Positions 17,902 to 28,172 of a stretch of 64,000 bases of DNA are shown piece by piece. The stretch covers positions 1 to 64,000 of the forward strand of contig NZ_JAAAMT010000017.1 of the NCBI RefSeq assembly GCF_009905435.1, given 5' to 3'. The DNA comes from Pseudomonas sp. R5(2019) (GTDB taxonomy: Bacteria; Pseudomonadota; Gammaproteobacteria; Pseudomonadales; Pseudomonadaceae). A model generated the notes under the pieces. That model searched no databases and was not told the DNA's origin. It worked only from the letters and a program-made list of their open reading frames with translations. Position numbers and translations under genes: made by a program. Each line of letters begins with the position of its first letter. The stretch's first letter is position 1.

Positions 17902-18513
17902 ATGCACCTTATTCCTGAAATCGACGCCTTCCTGGCCTGCCGCACCCCCGACACCTGGGTGGCGGCCGCGCTGCAAAATCTTGATATTTTGCTGATCGAC
18001 CACGCCAACAACGAAAAGAAGGCGGCTGGCGCTGCGTTCCAGTTCATGTTCCAGTACAGCGACAAGCCTGACCTGCTGAACAAGATGTCGCGCCTGGCCC
18101 GTGAAGAGCTGCGCCACTTCGAGCAGGTGCTGGGCATTATCAAGCGGCGCGGCATCCCCATGGCCAACGTCGGCTCGGCGCGCTATGCCGGGGGCTTGCG
18201 CAAGCATGTGCGCAATCACAACCCTTATCGGCTGACGGATGCCTTGATCGTTGGCGCCTATGTCGAGGCGCGCTCTTGCGAACGGTTTGCCGCGCTGGTG
18301 CCGCATCTGGATGAAGATTTGGCCAAGTTCTATGCCGGGTTGCTCAAGTCCGAGGCGCGGCATTTTCAGGATTACCTGAAGCTGGCCTATCTGTATGGCG
18401 AGGCGGCGGATATCGATGCCAAGGTGTTGGAGATTCGCGAGGTCGAACGCGAGCTGATCGAGTCGCCGGACCATGAGTTCCGCTTTCACAGTGGTGTGCC
18501 TGCCGCGACTTGA
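17902..18513 (+). CDS. miaE: tRNA-(ms2io6A37) hydroxylase MiaE
   Basis: 203-residue non-haem di-iron monooxygenase that hydroxylates the isopentenyl group of ms2i6A37 in tRNAs reading UNN codons. Di-iron ligand motifs are visible: REELRHFEQVL (about residue 70), EARSCERF (about 122) and SEARHFQDYLKL (about 152). Length fits the family. Start at ATG 17902, where MHLIPEIDAFL begins. It is followed by a long perfect palindrome that may terminate it. Confidence 0.95.
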   Translation: MHLIPEIDAFLACRTPDTWVAAALQNLDILLIDHANNEKKAAGAAFQFMFQYSDKPDLLNKMSRLAREELRHFEQVLGIIKRRGIPMANVGSARYAGGLRKHVRNHNPYRLTDALIVGAYVEARSCERFAALVPHLDEDLAKFYAGLLKSEARHFQDYLKLAYLYGEAADIDAKVLEIREVERELIESPDHEFRFHSGVPAAT

Positions 18514-18531
18514 TTGATCTCGCTGGCCTCT

Positions 18532-18579
18532 TCGCGGGCGAGCCCTGCTCCTACCGGTAGGAGCAGGGCTCGCCCGCGA
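18532..18579. repeat. 48-bp perfect spacerless palindrome
   Basis: Two 24-nt arms meet with no spacer at CCGG (centre 18555/18556). The arms are REP-like (TAGGAGCAGGGCTCGCCCGCGA). It lies 18 nt after the miaE stop and is a likely terminator or REP derivative. Confidence 0.85.
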
Positions 18580-18632
18580 TGCTTTTGGGGTCACCACTAA
18601 TCGTCAAAATACCAAGCAAGCTAATTAATGCT

Positions 18633-18660
18633 TTTACACTGGCTGCCCAGGCAGTAATAT
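18633..18660 (+). promoter_or_regulatory. Promoter of the efflux operon with candidate operator
   Basis: TTTACA at 18633-18638 and TAATAT at 18655-18660, spaced 16 nt, 40 nt before the marR start. The spacer holds CTGCC-CA-GGCAG (18643-18654), an inverted repeat well placed for a MarR repressor to block RNA polymerase. Inference from position and sequence only. Confidence 0.55.
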
Positions 18661-18699
18661 CTGGACATATTCTCTGCCTAAGCAGGTTTCTGTTCCGTC

Positions 18700-19173
18700 A
18701 TGAAGCATTTCACCCCCGAAACCTTCCAAAACTGCACCCTCGGGCTTTTGCTCGGGCGGGCTCATCTGGTCAAGGACCGCATCCTTGATACGCACCTGAT
18801 GCCGTTCGGCATCACCGCTGCCCAGTTCAAGGTGCTGATCATCATGTCTCAGTTCTCGGTCGATACTCCGGCCGAGTTGTGCCGCTACCTGTCGCTGGAC
18901 AGCGGGGCAATGACGCGGATGCTCGATCGCCTGGAGCAAAAAGACCTGATCGCCCGGCGCCGTTGTGAAAACGACCGTCGCCAGGTGCGCCTGGCGTTGA
19001 CGGTGGAAGGCGGCAAAGTGGTCGATCATCTGCCGGTCATTGGCGCCGAGGCGATGAACGAGTTGGTGGGGGCGCTGGAGCCCGAAGAGCTGGCCATGTT
19101 GGAGCGGCTGTTGACCAAGATGTTGCTGGCCGCCGGTGACGCCCTGACCGAACTGCGGATGGGCAGCAAATGA
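18700..19173 (+). CDS. MarR family transcriptional regulator
   Basis: 157-residue winged-helix repressor of the MarR family. The DNA-binding region spans about residues 45-105, with TPAELCRYLSLDSGAMTRMLDRLEQKDLI as helix-turn-helix and RRRCENDRRQVRLALT as the wing carrying the conserved DxRxxR-like motif. It is first in an operon: its stop overlaps the start of the outer-membrane channel gene (ATGA at 19170-19173), followed by HlyD and MFS genes. By analogy with MprA/EmrR it probably represses the pump until a toxic ligand binds. Confidence 0.92.
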   Translation: MKHFTPETFQNCTLGLLLGRAHLVKDRILDTHLMPFGITAAQFKVLIIMSQFSVDTPAELCRYLSLDSGAMTRMLDRLEQKDLIARRRCENDRRQVRLALTVEGGKVVDHLPVIGAEAMNELVGALEPEELAMLERLLTKMLLAAGDALTELRMGSK

Positions 19174-20639
19174 AATCAAAAACCTGGCGTCACCGCGTGA
19201 GCCTGGTGTTGTTGGCCCTGAGCCTGGCCGGCTGTGCCAGCTTCAGCGGGCTGAGCCCTGAAGGCGTCAGCCTGGAAGCGAAAAACCTCAAGGCCGAGCA
19301 ATCACTCAAAGGCATCACGCTGTCTCCCGCGGCTTGGCCGAAAAGCGATTGGTGGACCAGCCTCGGTGACCCGCAACTCGATGGCCTGATTCGTGAAGCC
19401 CTGCGCGACAGCCCGGACATGCAAATTGCCAGCGCCCGTGCCCACCAGGCCAGCGCAGCGGCCATGGCCGCCGACGCCGCACGCATGCCAACTCTGGATG
19501 CCGAGGCCAGTGTCAGCCGTTCGCGGCTGGCGCGTGACCAGGATCCGCTGGGGCAGGGCGGTGTCTATTCGACCCTTCGCAGCCTCGGCGTCAGCTTCAA
19601 CTACACCTTCGACCTCTGGGGTGGCCAGCGCGCCGCTTGGGAAGCAGCGCTGGGCCAGGCGCGCGCCACCGAAATCGATCGCCAGGCCGCACAGCTGACC
19701 CTGGCCGCCGACGTGGCCCGGGCCTACAGCAATCTGGGGCAAGCCCATATCGTTTATGACCTGACCCGGGATGACCTCAAGCGCACCCGGCAAATGCTCG
19801 ACCTGAGCGAGCGCCGGCTCAAGGCGGGCATCGACAGCGACTACCAACACCAGCAGACCGAAAGCCTGGTTGCCAGCTCCGAAGAGCAGGCGATCAATGC
19901 CGAGAAACTGTTGCAGAGCGCGCGGGTGGCAATGGCCGTATTGCTGGGCAAGGGCCCGGACCGCGGCAATGAAATCGCCCGGCCCAAGGTACTCAAGCCC
20001 AGCGTCGTAGCCCTGCCTTCGTCACTGCCGGCCGACCTGCTCGGGCGGCGCCCGGACCTGGTCGCCGCGCGGTGGCGTGTGGAGGCCGCCAGTCGCAACA
20101 TCGAGGCCGGCAAGACCAACTTCTACCCGAACCTGAACCTCAGTGCCGCTGCCGGCACCCAGTCGTTGCTCGGTGATGCGCTGTTCGGCAGTGCGAGCCG
20201 CTTCTTCAATATTGCCCCGGCGGTGTCGTTGCCGTTGTTCGACGGCGGTCGCCTGCGCGCCGACCTGGATGCTCGCGACGCCGACTACGACCTGGCCGTG
20301 GCGCAGTACAACAAGAGCCTGGTCAAGGCGCTGGGCGATGTCAGTGACACCATCGACCAGTTGCGTGCCGTCGGTCGCCAGATCACCGCCAAGCAGCATG
20401 CCACCGACATTGCCCAGAGCTCCTACGGCACGGTCGTGCAGCGCTATGGCTCGGGCATCGGTAACTACCTGGATGTGCTGAGCATCGAACAGCAACTACT
20501 GCAGGCCCAGCGCCAGCTGGCCGACTTGAACGCCGAACAGATCGATTTGTCGATTCAACTGATGCAGGCCCTGGGCGGCGGCTTCCAGGCCGAGAACCTC
20601 GCCGCGGCGCCCGCAGCGCCAGCGACCCAGAACAAATAA
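19170..20639 (+). CDS. Efflux outer-membrane lipoprotein, NodT/OprM family
   Basis: 489-residue TolC-like outer-membrane factor. Signal sequence with lipobox LAGC gives Cys22 as acylation site. Two copies of the outer-membrane efflux repeat follow, with the family motif LLGRRPDLVAARWRVEAAS (about 283) and the C-terminal GIGNYLDVLSIEQQLLQAQ. It forms the exit duct for the adjacent HlyD-MFS pump. Overlaps marR by 4 nt; 28 nt separates it from the next gene. Confidence 0.94.
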   Translation: MKSKTWRHRVSLVLLALSLAGCASFSGLSPEGVSLEAKNLKAEQSLKGITLSPAAWPKSDWWTSLGDPQLDGLIREALRDSPDMQIASARAHQASAAAMAADAARMPTLDAEASVSRSRLARDQDPLGQGGVYSTLRSLGVSFNYTFDLWGGQRAAWEAALGQARATEIDRQAAQLTLAADVARAYSNLGQAHIVYDLTRDDLKRTRQMLDLSERRLKAGIDSDYQHQQTESLVASSEEQAINAEKLLQSARVAMAVLLGKGPDRGNEIARPKVLKPSVVALPSSLPADLLGRRPDLVAARWRVEAASRNIEAGKTNFYPNLNLSAAAGTQSLLGDALFGSASRFFNIAPAVSLPLFDGGRLRADLDARDADYDLAVAQYNKSLVKALGDVSDTIDQLRAVGRQITAKQHATDIAQSSYGTVVQRYGSGIGNYLDVLSIEQQLLQAQRQLADLNAEQIDLSIQLMQALGGGFQAENLAAAPAAPATQNK

Positions 20640-20667
20640 AAGCCGACTCAACAGCAAGGGATTCGTC

Positions 20668-21870
20668 ATGGCTACTGCCACTACTGCTCAAACACCTGAC
20701 AACGGGCAAGACGCGAGCAACCAGCGCAAACGCAAAAACTGGCTGCTGGGCTTGCTGGTGCTGGTCGTGCTGCTGGGCGCCGGCGTCTGGGCCTGGCATG
20801 AATTCTATGGGCGCTGGAGCGAAAGCACCGACGACGCCTACGTCAATGGCAACGTGGTGGAAATCACCCCGCTGACCACCGGTACGGTCATCAGCATTGG
20901 TGCCGATGATGGCGACCTGGTGCGCGAGGGTCAGGTGCTGGTCGAATTCGACCCCAGCGATGCCCAGGTCAACCTGCAAAGTGCCAAGGCCAATCTGGCC
21001 CGTGCCGTACGTGAAGTGCGCGGCCTGTATAGCAATGTCGATGGCATGAAGGCCCAGGTCGAGGCTCGCAAGGCCGAACTTACCAAAGCCCAGGAAAACT
21101 TCAGTCGACGCAAGACGCTTGCTGCCGGCGGGGCGATTTCCCAGGAAGAACTGTCCCACGCGCGCGATGACCTGAGCTCGGCGCAAAGCGCCCTGAGCAA
21201 TGCCCAGCAGCAACTGAACACCACCACCGCGCTGGTGGACGATACCGTGGTGTCGTCGCACCCGCAGGTGATGGCTGCCGCCGCCAACGTGCGTGAAGCC
21301 TATCTGGCCAGTGCCCGTAACACCTTGATCGCACCGGTGACGGGCTACGTTGCCAAGCGCACCGTGCAGCTGGGCCAACGCCTGCAGCCGGGTGTGGCAA
21401 CCATGGCCGTGATCCCGCTGGACCAACTGTGGATCGATGCCAACTTCAAGGAAACCCAGTTGCGCCATATGCGTATCGGCCAGCCGGTGGATATCGTCGC
21501 CGACCTGTACGGCAACGACGTGAAATACAGCGGCACCATCGACAGCCTCGGCGCCGGCACCGGCAGTGCGTTTGCGCTGCTGCCAGCCCAGAACGCCACC
21601 GGTAACTGGATCAAGATTGTCCAGCGGGTGCCGGTGCGCATTCATATCAACCCGCAGGAGCTGGCCGCGCATCCGCTGCGGATCGGCCTGTCGACCCAAG
21701 TGGATGTCGATTTGCACGACCAGAGCGGCCCGGTCCTGGCGCAACAGCCGCCGCAGAAGGCCTCGTTTGCCACCCGCGTCTACGACCGCCAGCTGGTCGA
21801 GGCTGACGAGATGATCGCGCACCTGATCCACGACAACAGCGCCGGCGCCGGCAAAACCGTGCAGCGCTGA
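20668..21870 (+). CDS. HlyD family membrane fusion protein, EmrA-like
   Basis: 400-residue periplasmic adaptor anchored by one N-terminal membrane helix (about 24-46). The biotinyl-lipoyl halves flank a long coiled-coil hairpin (about 105-185), followed by beta-barrel segments with LIAPVTGYVAKRTVQLGQ and QLWIDANFKETQL, which are typical of EmrA. It bridges the MFS pump in the inner membrane and the NodT channel. Confidence 0.94.
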   Translation: MATATTAQTPDNGQDASNQRKRKNWLLGLLVLVVLLGAGVWAWHEFYGRWSESTDDAYVNGNVVEITPLTTGTVISIGADDGDLVREGQVLVEFDPSDAQVNLQSAKANLARAVREVRGLYSNVDGMKAQVEARKAELTKAQENFSRRKTLAAGGAISQEELSHARDDLSSAQSALSNAQQQLNTTTALVDDTVVSSHPQVMAAAANVREAYLASARNTLIAPVTGYVAKRTVQLGQRLQPGVATMAVIPLDQLWIDANFKETQLRHMRIGQPVDIVADLYGNDVKYSGTIDSLGAGTGSAFALLPAQNATGNWIKIVQRVPVRIHINPQELAAHPLRIGLSTQVDVDLHDQSGPVLAQQPPQKASFATRVYDRQLVEADEMIAHLIHDNSAGAGKTVQR

Positions 21871-21899
21871 TTCGCCCTGGTTAATCCAAAGGATCCGCG

Positions 21900-23429
21900 A
21901 TGAGTTCCAACGCGTCTTTCACGCCGCCCAGCCTGCTGCTCACCACGATCGGGCTGTCATTGGCGACGTTCATGCAGGTCCTCGACACCACCATCGCCAA
22001 CGTGGCGTTGCCGACCATTGCCGGCAACCTGGGCGTCAGCTCCGAACAGGGCACCTGGGTTATCACCTCGTTTGCGGTGAGCAACGCCATTGCCTTGCCG
22101 CTGACCGGCTGGTTGAGCCGACGTTTCGGCGAGGTAAAGCTGTTTATCTGGGCGACTTTGCTGTTTGTGGTGGCCTCGTTTCTCTGTGGTATCGCCCAGT
22201 CGATGTCGGAGCTGGTGGGCTTTCGGGTGCTGCAAGGGATTGTCGCCGGTCCCCTGTACCCGATGACTCAAACCTTGCTGATTGCGGTCTATCCCCCGGC
22301 CAAGCGAGGGATGGCGCTGGCGCTGTTGGCCATGGTCACCGTGGTGGCGCCGATTGCCGGGCCGATATTGGGGGGCTGGATTACCGACAGTTACAGCTGG
22401 CCATGGATCTTCTTTATCAACGTGCCGATCGGTTTGTTCGCCGCCTTCGTGGTGCGCCAGCAGATGCGTGCGCGGCCGGTCAGCACCAGTCGCCAACCGA
22501 TGGATTACGTGGGGCTGTTGACCTTGATTATCGGCGTCGGCGCCTTGCAAATCGTGCTTGATAAAGGCAACGACCTGGACTGGTTCGAGTCGAACTTCAT
22601 CCTGATCGGTACGCTGATCTCGGTGGTGTTCCTGGCCATTTTTGTGATTTGGGAATTGACCGACAAACACCCGGTGGTCAATTTGCGGTTGTTTGTGCAC
22701 CGCAACTTTCGGATTGGCACCCTTGTGCTGGTGGGCGGTTATGCCGGCTTCTTCGGCATCAACCTGATCCTGCCGCAGTGGTTGCAGACGCAGATGGGCT
22801 ATACCGCTACTTGGGCGGGGCTGGCGGTGGCGCCGATCGGGCTTCTGCCGGTGATTCTTTCACCGTTTGTCGGGCGTTATGCGCATAAGTTCGACCTGCG
22901 CTTGCTGGCCGGGCTGGCGTTTCTGGCGATCGGTACCAGTTGCTTCATGCGTGCAGGTTTCACCCATGAGGTGGACTTCCAGCACATCGCGCTGGTCCAG
23001 CTGTTCATGGGCATTGGTGTGGCGCTGTTCTTCATGCCGACCCTGAGCATCCTGCTGTCGGATCTGCCGCCGGACCAGATCGCCGATGGTTCGGGCCTGG
23101 CGACCTTCCTGCGGACCCTGGGTGGCAGCTTTGCCGCGTCCCTGACCACCTGGATCTGGATTCGCCGCGCCGATCAGCATCATGCCTACCTGGGCGAAAG
23201 CATCAGCACCTATGACCCGGTGACCCGCGAGGCGTTGAATCACCTGGGTGGTGCCAACAGCCAGGCGTATGCACAGCTCGACCAGATGATCGGCAGCCAG
23301 GCGTACATGATGTCGACGGTGGACTACTTCACCTTGATGGGGTGGGTGTTTGCCGGCTTGATCCTGCTGGTATGGCTGGCCAGGCCGCCGTTTACGGCGA
23401 AGGCGGGGCCAGAGGCTTCGGGGCATTGA
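21900..23429 (+). CDS. DHA2 family MFS multidrug transporter, EmrB-like
   Basis: 509-residue inner-membrane proton antiporter with 14 predicted membrane spans. The motif-C-like LDTTIANVALPTIAGNLG near the N-terminus and GNLGVSSEQGTWVITSFAVS are hallmarks of the EmrB/QacA group. Motif A is at GWLSRRFGEVKLF. Partner of the preceding HlyD and NodT proteins in a tripartite pump. A strong palindrome follows its stop codon. Substrates cannot be inferred. Confidence 0.95.
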   Translation: MSSNASFTPPSLLLTTIGLSLATFMQVLDTTIANVALPTIAGNLGVSSEQGTWVITSFAVSNAIALPLTGWLSRRFGEVKLFIWATLLFVVASFLCGIAQSMSELVGFRVLQGIVAGPLYPMTQTLLIAVYPPAKRGMALALLAMVTVVAPIAGPILGGWITDSYSWPWIFFINVPIGLFAAFVVRQQMRARPVSTSRQPMDYVGLLTLIIGVGALQIVLDKGNDLDWFESNFILIGTLISVVFLAIFVIWELTDKHPVVNLRLFVHRNFRIGTLVLVGGYAGFFGINLILPQWLQTQMGYTATWAGLAVAPIGLLPVILSPFVGRYAHKFDLRLLAGLAFLAIGTSCFMRAGFTHEVDFQHIALVQLFMGIGVALFFMPTLSILLSDLPPDQIADGSGLATFLRTLGGSFAASLTTWIWIRRADQHHAYLGESISTYDPVTREALNHLGGANSQAYAQLDQMIGSQAYMMSTVDYFTLMGWVFAGLILLVWLARPPFTAKAGPEASGH

Positions 23430-23449
23430 TAGAGATCGCGGTGTGGTTA

Positions 23450-23500
23450 TTCGCGGGCAAGCCCGGCTCCTGCGGCAGGAGCCGGGCTTGCCCGCGAATG
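23450..23500. terminator. REP-like bidirectional terminator
   Basis: 24-bp perfect arms (23450-23473 and 23477-23500) around CGG, made of the ATTCGCGGGCAAGCCCGGC repeat. It sits between the convergent emrB-like and lpxH genes, 9 nt from the lpxH stop, so probably ends both transcripts. Confidence 0.75.
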
Positions 23501-23508
23501 AGGCCCGC

Positions 23509-24231
23509 TCAGGCGACATCAAAGGCCGCCAAAGAAAACCCGTGCTCATTGACTTCCAATGCCCAACCCTGCCGATCCCAGTCCCCCAGCACAATCCGCC
23601 TGGCAGGCTCATCGCCCAGCATCAGCTTGTGAATCGCTGGCCGATGGGTATGTCCATGAACCAGCGTACGCACGCCGAACGCGTTCATGATTCGCGGTAC
23701 TTCTTCAGGCGTCACATCAACGATGTCGTTGGCCTTCATCCGCGTCTGCGCCTTGCTTTCGCTGCGCAGCTTGCGTGCCAGTTTCTGCCGGGTACGCAGC
23801 GGCAGGTGCCGCAGGATCCAGAGGCTGACCGGGTTGCGCAGGTAGCGACGCAGGCGCATATAGGCTTCATCACGGGTGCAAAGGCTGTCGCCATGCATCA
23901 GCAGCACCGGCTCGCCGCCCATCTCAACGACGCTCGGGTCACTCAACAGGCTGCAGCCGGCCGCCTTGCAAAAGGCTTTACCGAGCATAAAGTCGCGGTT
24001 GCCGTGCATCAGAAAGATTTGCGTGCCGCTGTCGCTGAGGGTGCGCAGGGCGGTGCAGATCGACGCCTGGTACGGGGTCATGGCATCGTCGCCGATCCAG
24101 GCCTCGAAGAAGTCGCCGAGGATATACAGCGCCTGCGCCTGTCTGGCGCGAGTCGCGAGCAAATCAAGAAACGCCCGGGTAATGTCCGGGCGTTCTTCTT
24201 GCAAATGCAGATCAGAGATCAGCAGTATCAC
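23509..24231 (-). CDS. lpxH: UDP-2,3-diacylglucosamine diphosphatase
   Basis: 240-residue peripheral membrane metallophosphoesterase that hydrolyses UDP-2,3-diacylglucosamine to lipid X and UMP in lipid A synthesis. Metal ligands are in SDLHL (Asp7, His9), GDFFEAW, HGNRD, LMHGDS and HGHTHRP. Start codon is GTG at 24231, overlapping the ppiB stop (GTGA), so translation is coupled to ppiB. It ends next to a bidirectional terminator. Confidence 0.96.
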   Translation of the reverse strand: MILLISDLHLQEERPDITRAFLDLLATRARQAQALYILGDFFEAWIGDDAMTPYQASICTALRTLSDSGTQIFLMHGNRDFMLGKAFCKAAGCSLLSDPSVVEMGGEPVLLMHGDSLCTRDEAYMRLRRYLRNPVSLWILRHLPLRTRQKLARKLRSESKAQTRMKANDIVDVTPEEVPRIMNAFGVRTLVHGHTHRPAIHKLMLGDEPARRIVLGDWDRQGWALEVNEHGFSLAAFDVA

Positions 24232-24731
24232 TCAATGATCTCGGCTTTCTCGATGATCACGTCTTCAGCGGGCACGTCCTGGTGGCCAGACTTCATGGTG
24301 GTGGCCACGCCCTTGATCTTGTCGACCACGTCAGTGCCGGCGGTCACTTTACCGAATACCGCGTAACCCCAGCCCTGGACGTTCTTGCCGCTGTGGTTGA
24401 GGAAGCTGTTGTCGGCAACGTTGATGAAGAACTGCGCCGAGGCTGAATGCGGCTCCATGGTACGGGCCATGGCGATGGTGTACTTGTCGTTGCTCAGGCC
24501 GTTGTCGGCTTCGTTCTGGATGCTTGGACGCTTGTCTTTCTTCTCTTTCATGCCCGGCTCGAAGCCGCCGCCCTGGATCATGAAGTTACCGATCACACGG
24601 TGGAAGACAGTGTTCGAGTAGTGGCCAGCTTTGACGTACTCGATGAAGTTGGCCACGGTGATCGGGGCCTTGGCAGCGTTCAGTTCCACGACGATGTCGC
24701 CATGGTTGGTGGTCAGTTTGACTTGAGTCAT
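24228..24731 (-). CDS. ppiB: Cytoplasmic peptidyl-prolyl cis-trans isomerase B
   Basis: 167-residue cyclophilin without signal peptide. Active-site signatures are [32 protein letters not shown] and WGYAVFGKV. It speeds prolyl isomerisation in protein folding. ATG 24731 starts the conserved [13 protein letters not shown]; the longer frame upstream is not supported. The stop overlaps the lpxH GTG, a pairing also found in other Pseudomonas (recalled). Confidence 0.97.
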   Translation of the reverse strand: MTQVKLTTNHGDIVVELNAAKAPITVANFIEYVKAGHYSNTVFHRVIGNFMIQGGGFEPGMKEKKDKRPSIQNEADNGLSNDKYTIAMARTMEPHSASAQFFINVADNSFLNHSGKNVQGWGYAVFGKVTAGTDVVDKIKGVATTMKSGHQDVPAEDVIIEKAEIIE

Positions 24732-24968
24732 TGTAGAAATCGCTCTTTTTGGAAAGAAATCATCGGGTTGCGCGAGAATCGCACAAAACCTGGACGCACA
24801 GTTTACAGGCGGCGATACGCCACCTGTGGCTGTTTTTTTCGTCATCCGCAGGATTTACCCGGCAGTTTGTCGGCCATGGCCTGTCAGCGGCTTGACAGCT
24901 TCGGCTATGATAAGCGCTTTGATTTAGTCGGCCTACCCTGGCCGAACACCAGTACGTTCAAGGATCCT

Positions 24969-26672
24969 ATGAGCAAGCCCACCGCCGACACCGCTCCCAA
25001 TGCCGCTGCCAAAGGCGCCCCCGTCGTTCCCGCCAACTTCCTGCGCCCGATCGTGCAGGCAGACCTGGACGCGGGCAAGCACAGCAGCATCGTCACCCGT
25101 TTTCCACCAGAGCCCAACGGCTACCTGCACATCGGTCACGCCAAGTCGATCTGTGTGAACTTCGGGCTGGCCAAGGAGTTCGGCGGTGTCTGTCACCTGC
25201 GCTTCGATGACACCAACCCGGCCAAGGAAGACCAGGAGTACATCGACGCCATCGAAAGCGACGTCAAGTGGCTGGGCTTCGAATGGGCGGGTGAAGTCCG
25301 CTACGCCTCGCAATACTTCGATCAACTGCACGACTGGGCTGTCGAGCTGATCAAGGCCGGCAAGGCGTACGTCTGCGACCTGACCCCGGAACAAGCCCGC
25401 GAATACCGCGGCAGCCTGACCGAGCCTGGCAAGAACAGCCCGTTCCGCGAGCGTTCGGTCGAAGAGAACCTGGACCTGTTCGCGCGCATGAAAGCCGGCG
25501 AGTTCAAGGACGGTGAGCGCGTGCTGCGGGCCAGGATCGACATGGCCTCGCCGAACATGAACCTGCGTGACCCGATCCTTTATCGCATTCGTCACGCGCA
25601 CCACCACCAGACCGGTGACAAGTGGTGCATCTACCCCAACTATGACTTCACCCACGGTCAGTCCGACGCGATCGAAGGCATCACGCACTCCATCTGCACC
25701 CTGGAGTTCGAAGGCCATCGCCCGCTGTACGAGTGGTTCCTGGACAACCTGTCGGTGCCGTGCAAGCCGCGCCAATACGAGTTCAGTCGCCTGAACCTGA
25801 GCTACACCATCACCAGCAAGCGCAAGCTCAAGCAACTGGTCGATGAGCGGCACGTCAATGGCTGGGATGACCCGCGCATGTCGACCCTGTCGGGCTTCCG
25901 CCGTCGTGGCTACACCCCGGCTTCGATCCGCAACTTCTGTGAAATGATCGGCACCAACCGCTCCGACGGCCTGGTCGACATGGCCATGCTCGAGTTCAGC
26001 ATCCGTGACGACCTGGACCGCACTGCGCCGCGCGCCATGTGCGTGCTGCGTCCGCTGAAAGTGGTCATCACCAACTACCCAGAAGGCCAGGTCGAGAACC
26101 TCGAACTGCCTTGCCACCCGAAAGAAGACATGGGCGTGCGCGCCTTGCCGTTCGCCCGGGAAATCTACATCGACCACGACGACTTCATGGAAGAGCCGCC
26201 CAAGGGCTACAAGCGCCTGGAGCCAGCCGGTGAAGTTCGCCTGCGTGGCAGCTACGTGATCCGCGCCGACGAAGCCATCAAGGATGCCGACGGCAACATC
26301 GTCGAGCTGCGTTGCTCGTACGACCCGGACACCCTGGGCAAGAACCCGGAAGGCCGCAAGGTCAAGGGCGTGATCCACTGGGTCCCGGCCGCGGCCAGCG
26401 TTGAATGCGAAGTGCGCCTGTACGACCGCCTGTTCCGTTCGGCCAACCCTGAAAAGGCCGAAGAGGGCGGCAGCTTCCTCGACAACATCAATCCCGATTC
26501 GCTGCAAGTGCTGACCGGTTGCCGCGCCGAGCCTTCGCTGGGCCAGGCCAAGCCGGAAGATCGCTTCCAGTTCGAGCGCGAAGGTTACTTCTGTGCCGAC
26601 CTGAAAGACTCCTTGCCGGGTCGTCCGGTCTTCAACCGGACCGTGACGCTGCGCGACTCGTGGGGCAGCTGA
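24969..26672 (+). CDS. glnS: Glutamine-tRNA ligase
   Basis: 567-residue class I aminoacyl-tRNA synthetase charging tRNA-Gln. HIGH motif at HIGHAKS (about 56), the KMSKS equivalent at TITSKRKL (about 281), and the two anticodon-binding beta-barrels in the last 220 residues. AAGGA precedes the ATG by 6 nt. cysS follows after only 3 nt, forming a synthetase pair. Divergent from ppiB-lpxH. Confidence 0.98.
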   Translation: MSKPTADTAPNAAAKGAPVVPANFLRPIVQADLDAGKHSSIVTRFPPEPNGYLHIGHAKSICVNFGLAKEFGGVCHLRFDDTNPAKEDQEYIDAIESDVKWLGFEWAGEVRYASQYFDQLHDWAVELIKAGKAYVCDLTPEQAREYRGSLTEPGKNSPFRERSVEENLDLFARMKAGEFKDGERVLRARIDMASPNMNLRDPILYRIRHAHHHQTGDKWCIYPNYDFTHGQSDAIEGITHSICTLEFEGHRPLYEWFLDNLSVPCKPRQYEFSRLNLSYTITSKRKLKQLVDERHVNGWDDPRMSTLSGFRRRGYTPASIRNFCEMIGTNRSDGLVDMAMLEFSIRDDLDRTAPRAMCVLRPLKVVITNYPEGQVENLELPCHPKEDMGVRALPFAREIYIDHDDFMEEPPKGYKRLEPAGEVRLRGSYVIRADEAIKDADGNIVELRCSYDPDTLGKNPEGRKVKGVIHWVPAAASVECEVRLYDRLFRSANPEKAEEGGSFLDNINPDSLQVLTGCRAEPSLGQAKPEDRFQFEREGYFCADLKDSLPGRPVFNRTVTLRDSWGS

Positions 26673-26675
26673 GGA

Positions 26676-28064
26676 ATGACCGTGCTTAGCATTTACAACA
26701 CGCTCACCAAGAGCAAAGAAGTCTTTACCCCGCTGGAAGGCAACAAAGTACGGATGTACGTGTGCGGCATGACCGTGTACGACTTCTGCCACCTGGGCCA
26801 CGGTCGCAGCATGGTCGCGTTCGACCTGGTCACCCGCTGGTTGCGTTACAGCGGTTACGACCTGACTTATGTGCGCAACATCACCGACATTGACGACAAG
26901 ATCATCAATCGCGCCAATGAAAACGGCGAATCGTTCGATGCCCTGACCGCGCGCATGATCGACGCGATGCATGAAGACGAGCGTCGCCTGAACATCCTGC
27001 CGCCGGATCAGGAGCCGCGTGCCACCGACCATATCGCCGGCATGCACGCGATGATCCAGACCCTGATCGACAAGGGCTACGCTTACGCACCGGGCAATGG
27101 TGATGTGTATTACCGGGTCGGCAAGTTCCAGGGTTATGGCAAGCTGTCGCGCAAGAAGATCGAAGACCTGCGCATCGGCGCGCGTATCGAAGTCGACGAA
27201 GCCAAGCAGGACCCGTTGGATTTCGTGCTCTGGAAAGGCGTCAAGCCGGGCGAGCCGAGCTGGGAGTCGCCTTGGGGGCCGGGCCGTCCGGGCTGGCACA
27301 TCGAGTGCTCGGTGATGTCCACCTGCTGCCTGGGCGAAAGCTTCGACATCCATGGTGGCGGCAACGACCTGGAGTTTCCGCACCACGAGAACGAAATCGC
27401 CCAGAGCGAGGCAGCGACTGGCAAGCCGTACGCCAACGCCTGGATGCACTGCGGGATGATCCGCATCAACGGCGAGAAGATGTCCAAGTCGTTGAACAAC
27501 TTCTTCACCATTCGCGACGTGCTGGAAAAGTACCACCCGGAAGTCGTGCGTTACCTGTTGGTATCGAGCCACTACCGCAGTTCGATCAACTACTCCGAAG
27601 ACAGCCTGCGCGAGTCCAAGGGCGCGCTGGAGCGTTTCTACCATGCGCTCAAGGGCCTGCCGGTAGTGGCCGCGGCAGGTGGCGAGAGCCATGTGGAGCG
27701 TTTCGCTGTCGCGATGAACGACGACTTCGGCACGCCGGAAGCTTGTGCGGTGCTGTTTGACCTGGTGCGCGAGATCAACCGTCTGCGTGAATCCGATGTG
27801 GATGCAGCGGCGGGCCTGGCCGGGCGCTTGCGCGAGCTGGCGGGCCTGCTGGGCGTGCTGCAACTGGATGCCGATGACTTCCTGCGCGCCGGTGCCGAAG
27901 GCAAAGTGGATGCGGCTGAAGTTGAAGCGCTGATCCAGGCGCGCCTGACGGCCCGGACCGGCAAGGATTGGGCGGAGTCCGACCGTATTCGCGATCAGCT
28001 CACCGCCATGGGCGTGGTGCTCGAAGACGGCAAGGGTGGCACCACCTGGCGCCTGGCCGACTAA
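26676..28064 (+). CDS. cysS: Cysteine-tRNA ligase
   Basis: 462-residue class Ia synthetase. HIGH-type motif CHLGHGRSM (about 36), zinc-site residues around [15 protein letters not shown] and [14 protein letters not shown], and KMSKSLNNF (about 269). The DALR anticodon domain is at the C-terminus. GAGGA sits directly before the ATG inside the intergenic trinucleotide region, so it depends on read-through from glnS. A hairpin at 28398-28421 could terminate the transcript. Confidence 0.98.
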   Translation: MTVLSIYNTLTKSKEVFTPLEGNKVRMYVCGMTVYDFCHLGHGRSMVAFDLVTRWLRYSGYDLTYVRNITDIDDKIINRANENGESFDALTARMIDAMHEDERRLNILPPDQEPRATDHIAGMHAMIQTLIDKGYAYAPGNGDVYYRVGKFQGYGKLSRKKIEDLRIGARIEVDEAKQDPLDFVLWKGVKPGEPSWESPWGPGRPGWHIECSVMSTCCLGESFDIHGGGNDLEFPHHENEIAQSEAATGKPYANAWMHCGMIRINGEKMSKSLNNFFTIRDVLEKYHPEVVRYLLVSSHYRSSINYSEDSLRESKGALERFYHALKGLPVVAAAGGESHVERFAVAMNDDFGTPEACAVLFDLVREINRLRESDVDAAAGLAGRLRELAGLLGVLQLDADDFLRAGAEGKVDAAEVEALIQARLTARTGKDWAESDRIRDQLTAMGVVLEDGKGGTTWRLAD

Positions 28065-28172
28065 GCCGCATCGCCCCATTCGCGGTGCTCCGGCTCCCAC
28101 CTGTAGGAGCAAGGCTTGCCCGCGATGAAGACACCGCGTTGTATCAGGAGCTCGGCGGCGCCTGCATCGCGG

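Noticed and set aside
24933-28112. Very long open frame antisense to glnS and cysS
   Set aside because: It mirrors two aminoacyl-tRNA synthetase genes. Such frames arise from GC-rich third codon positions, and its translation shows no domain.
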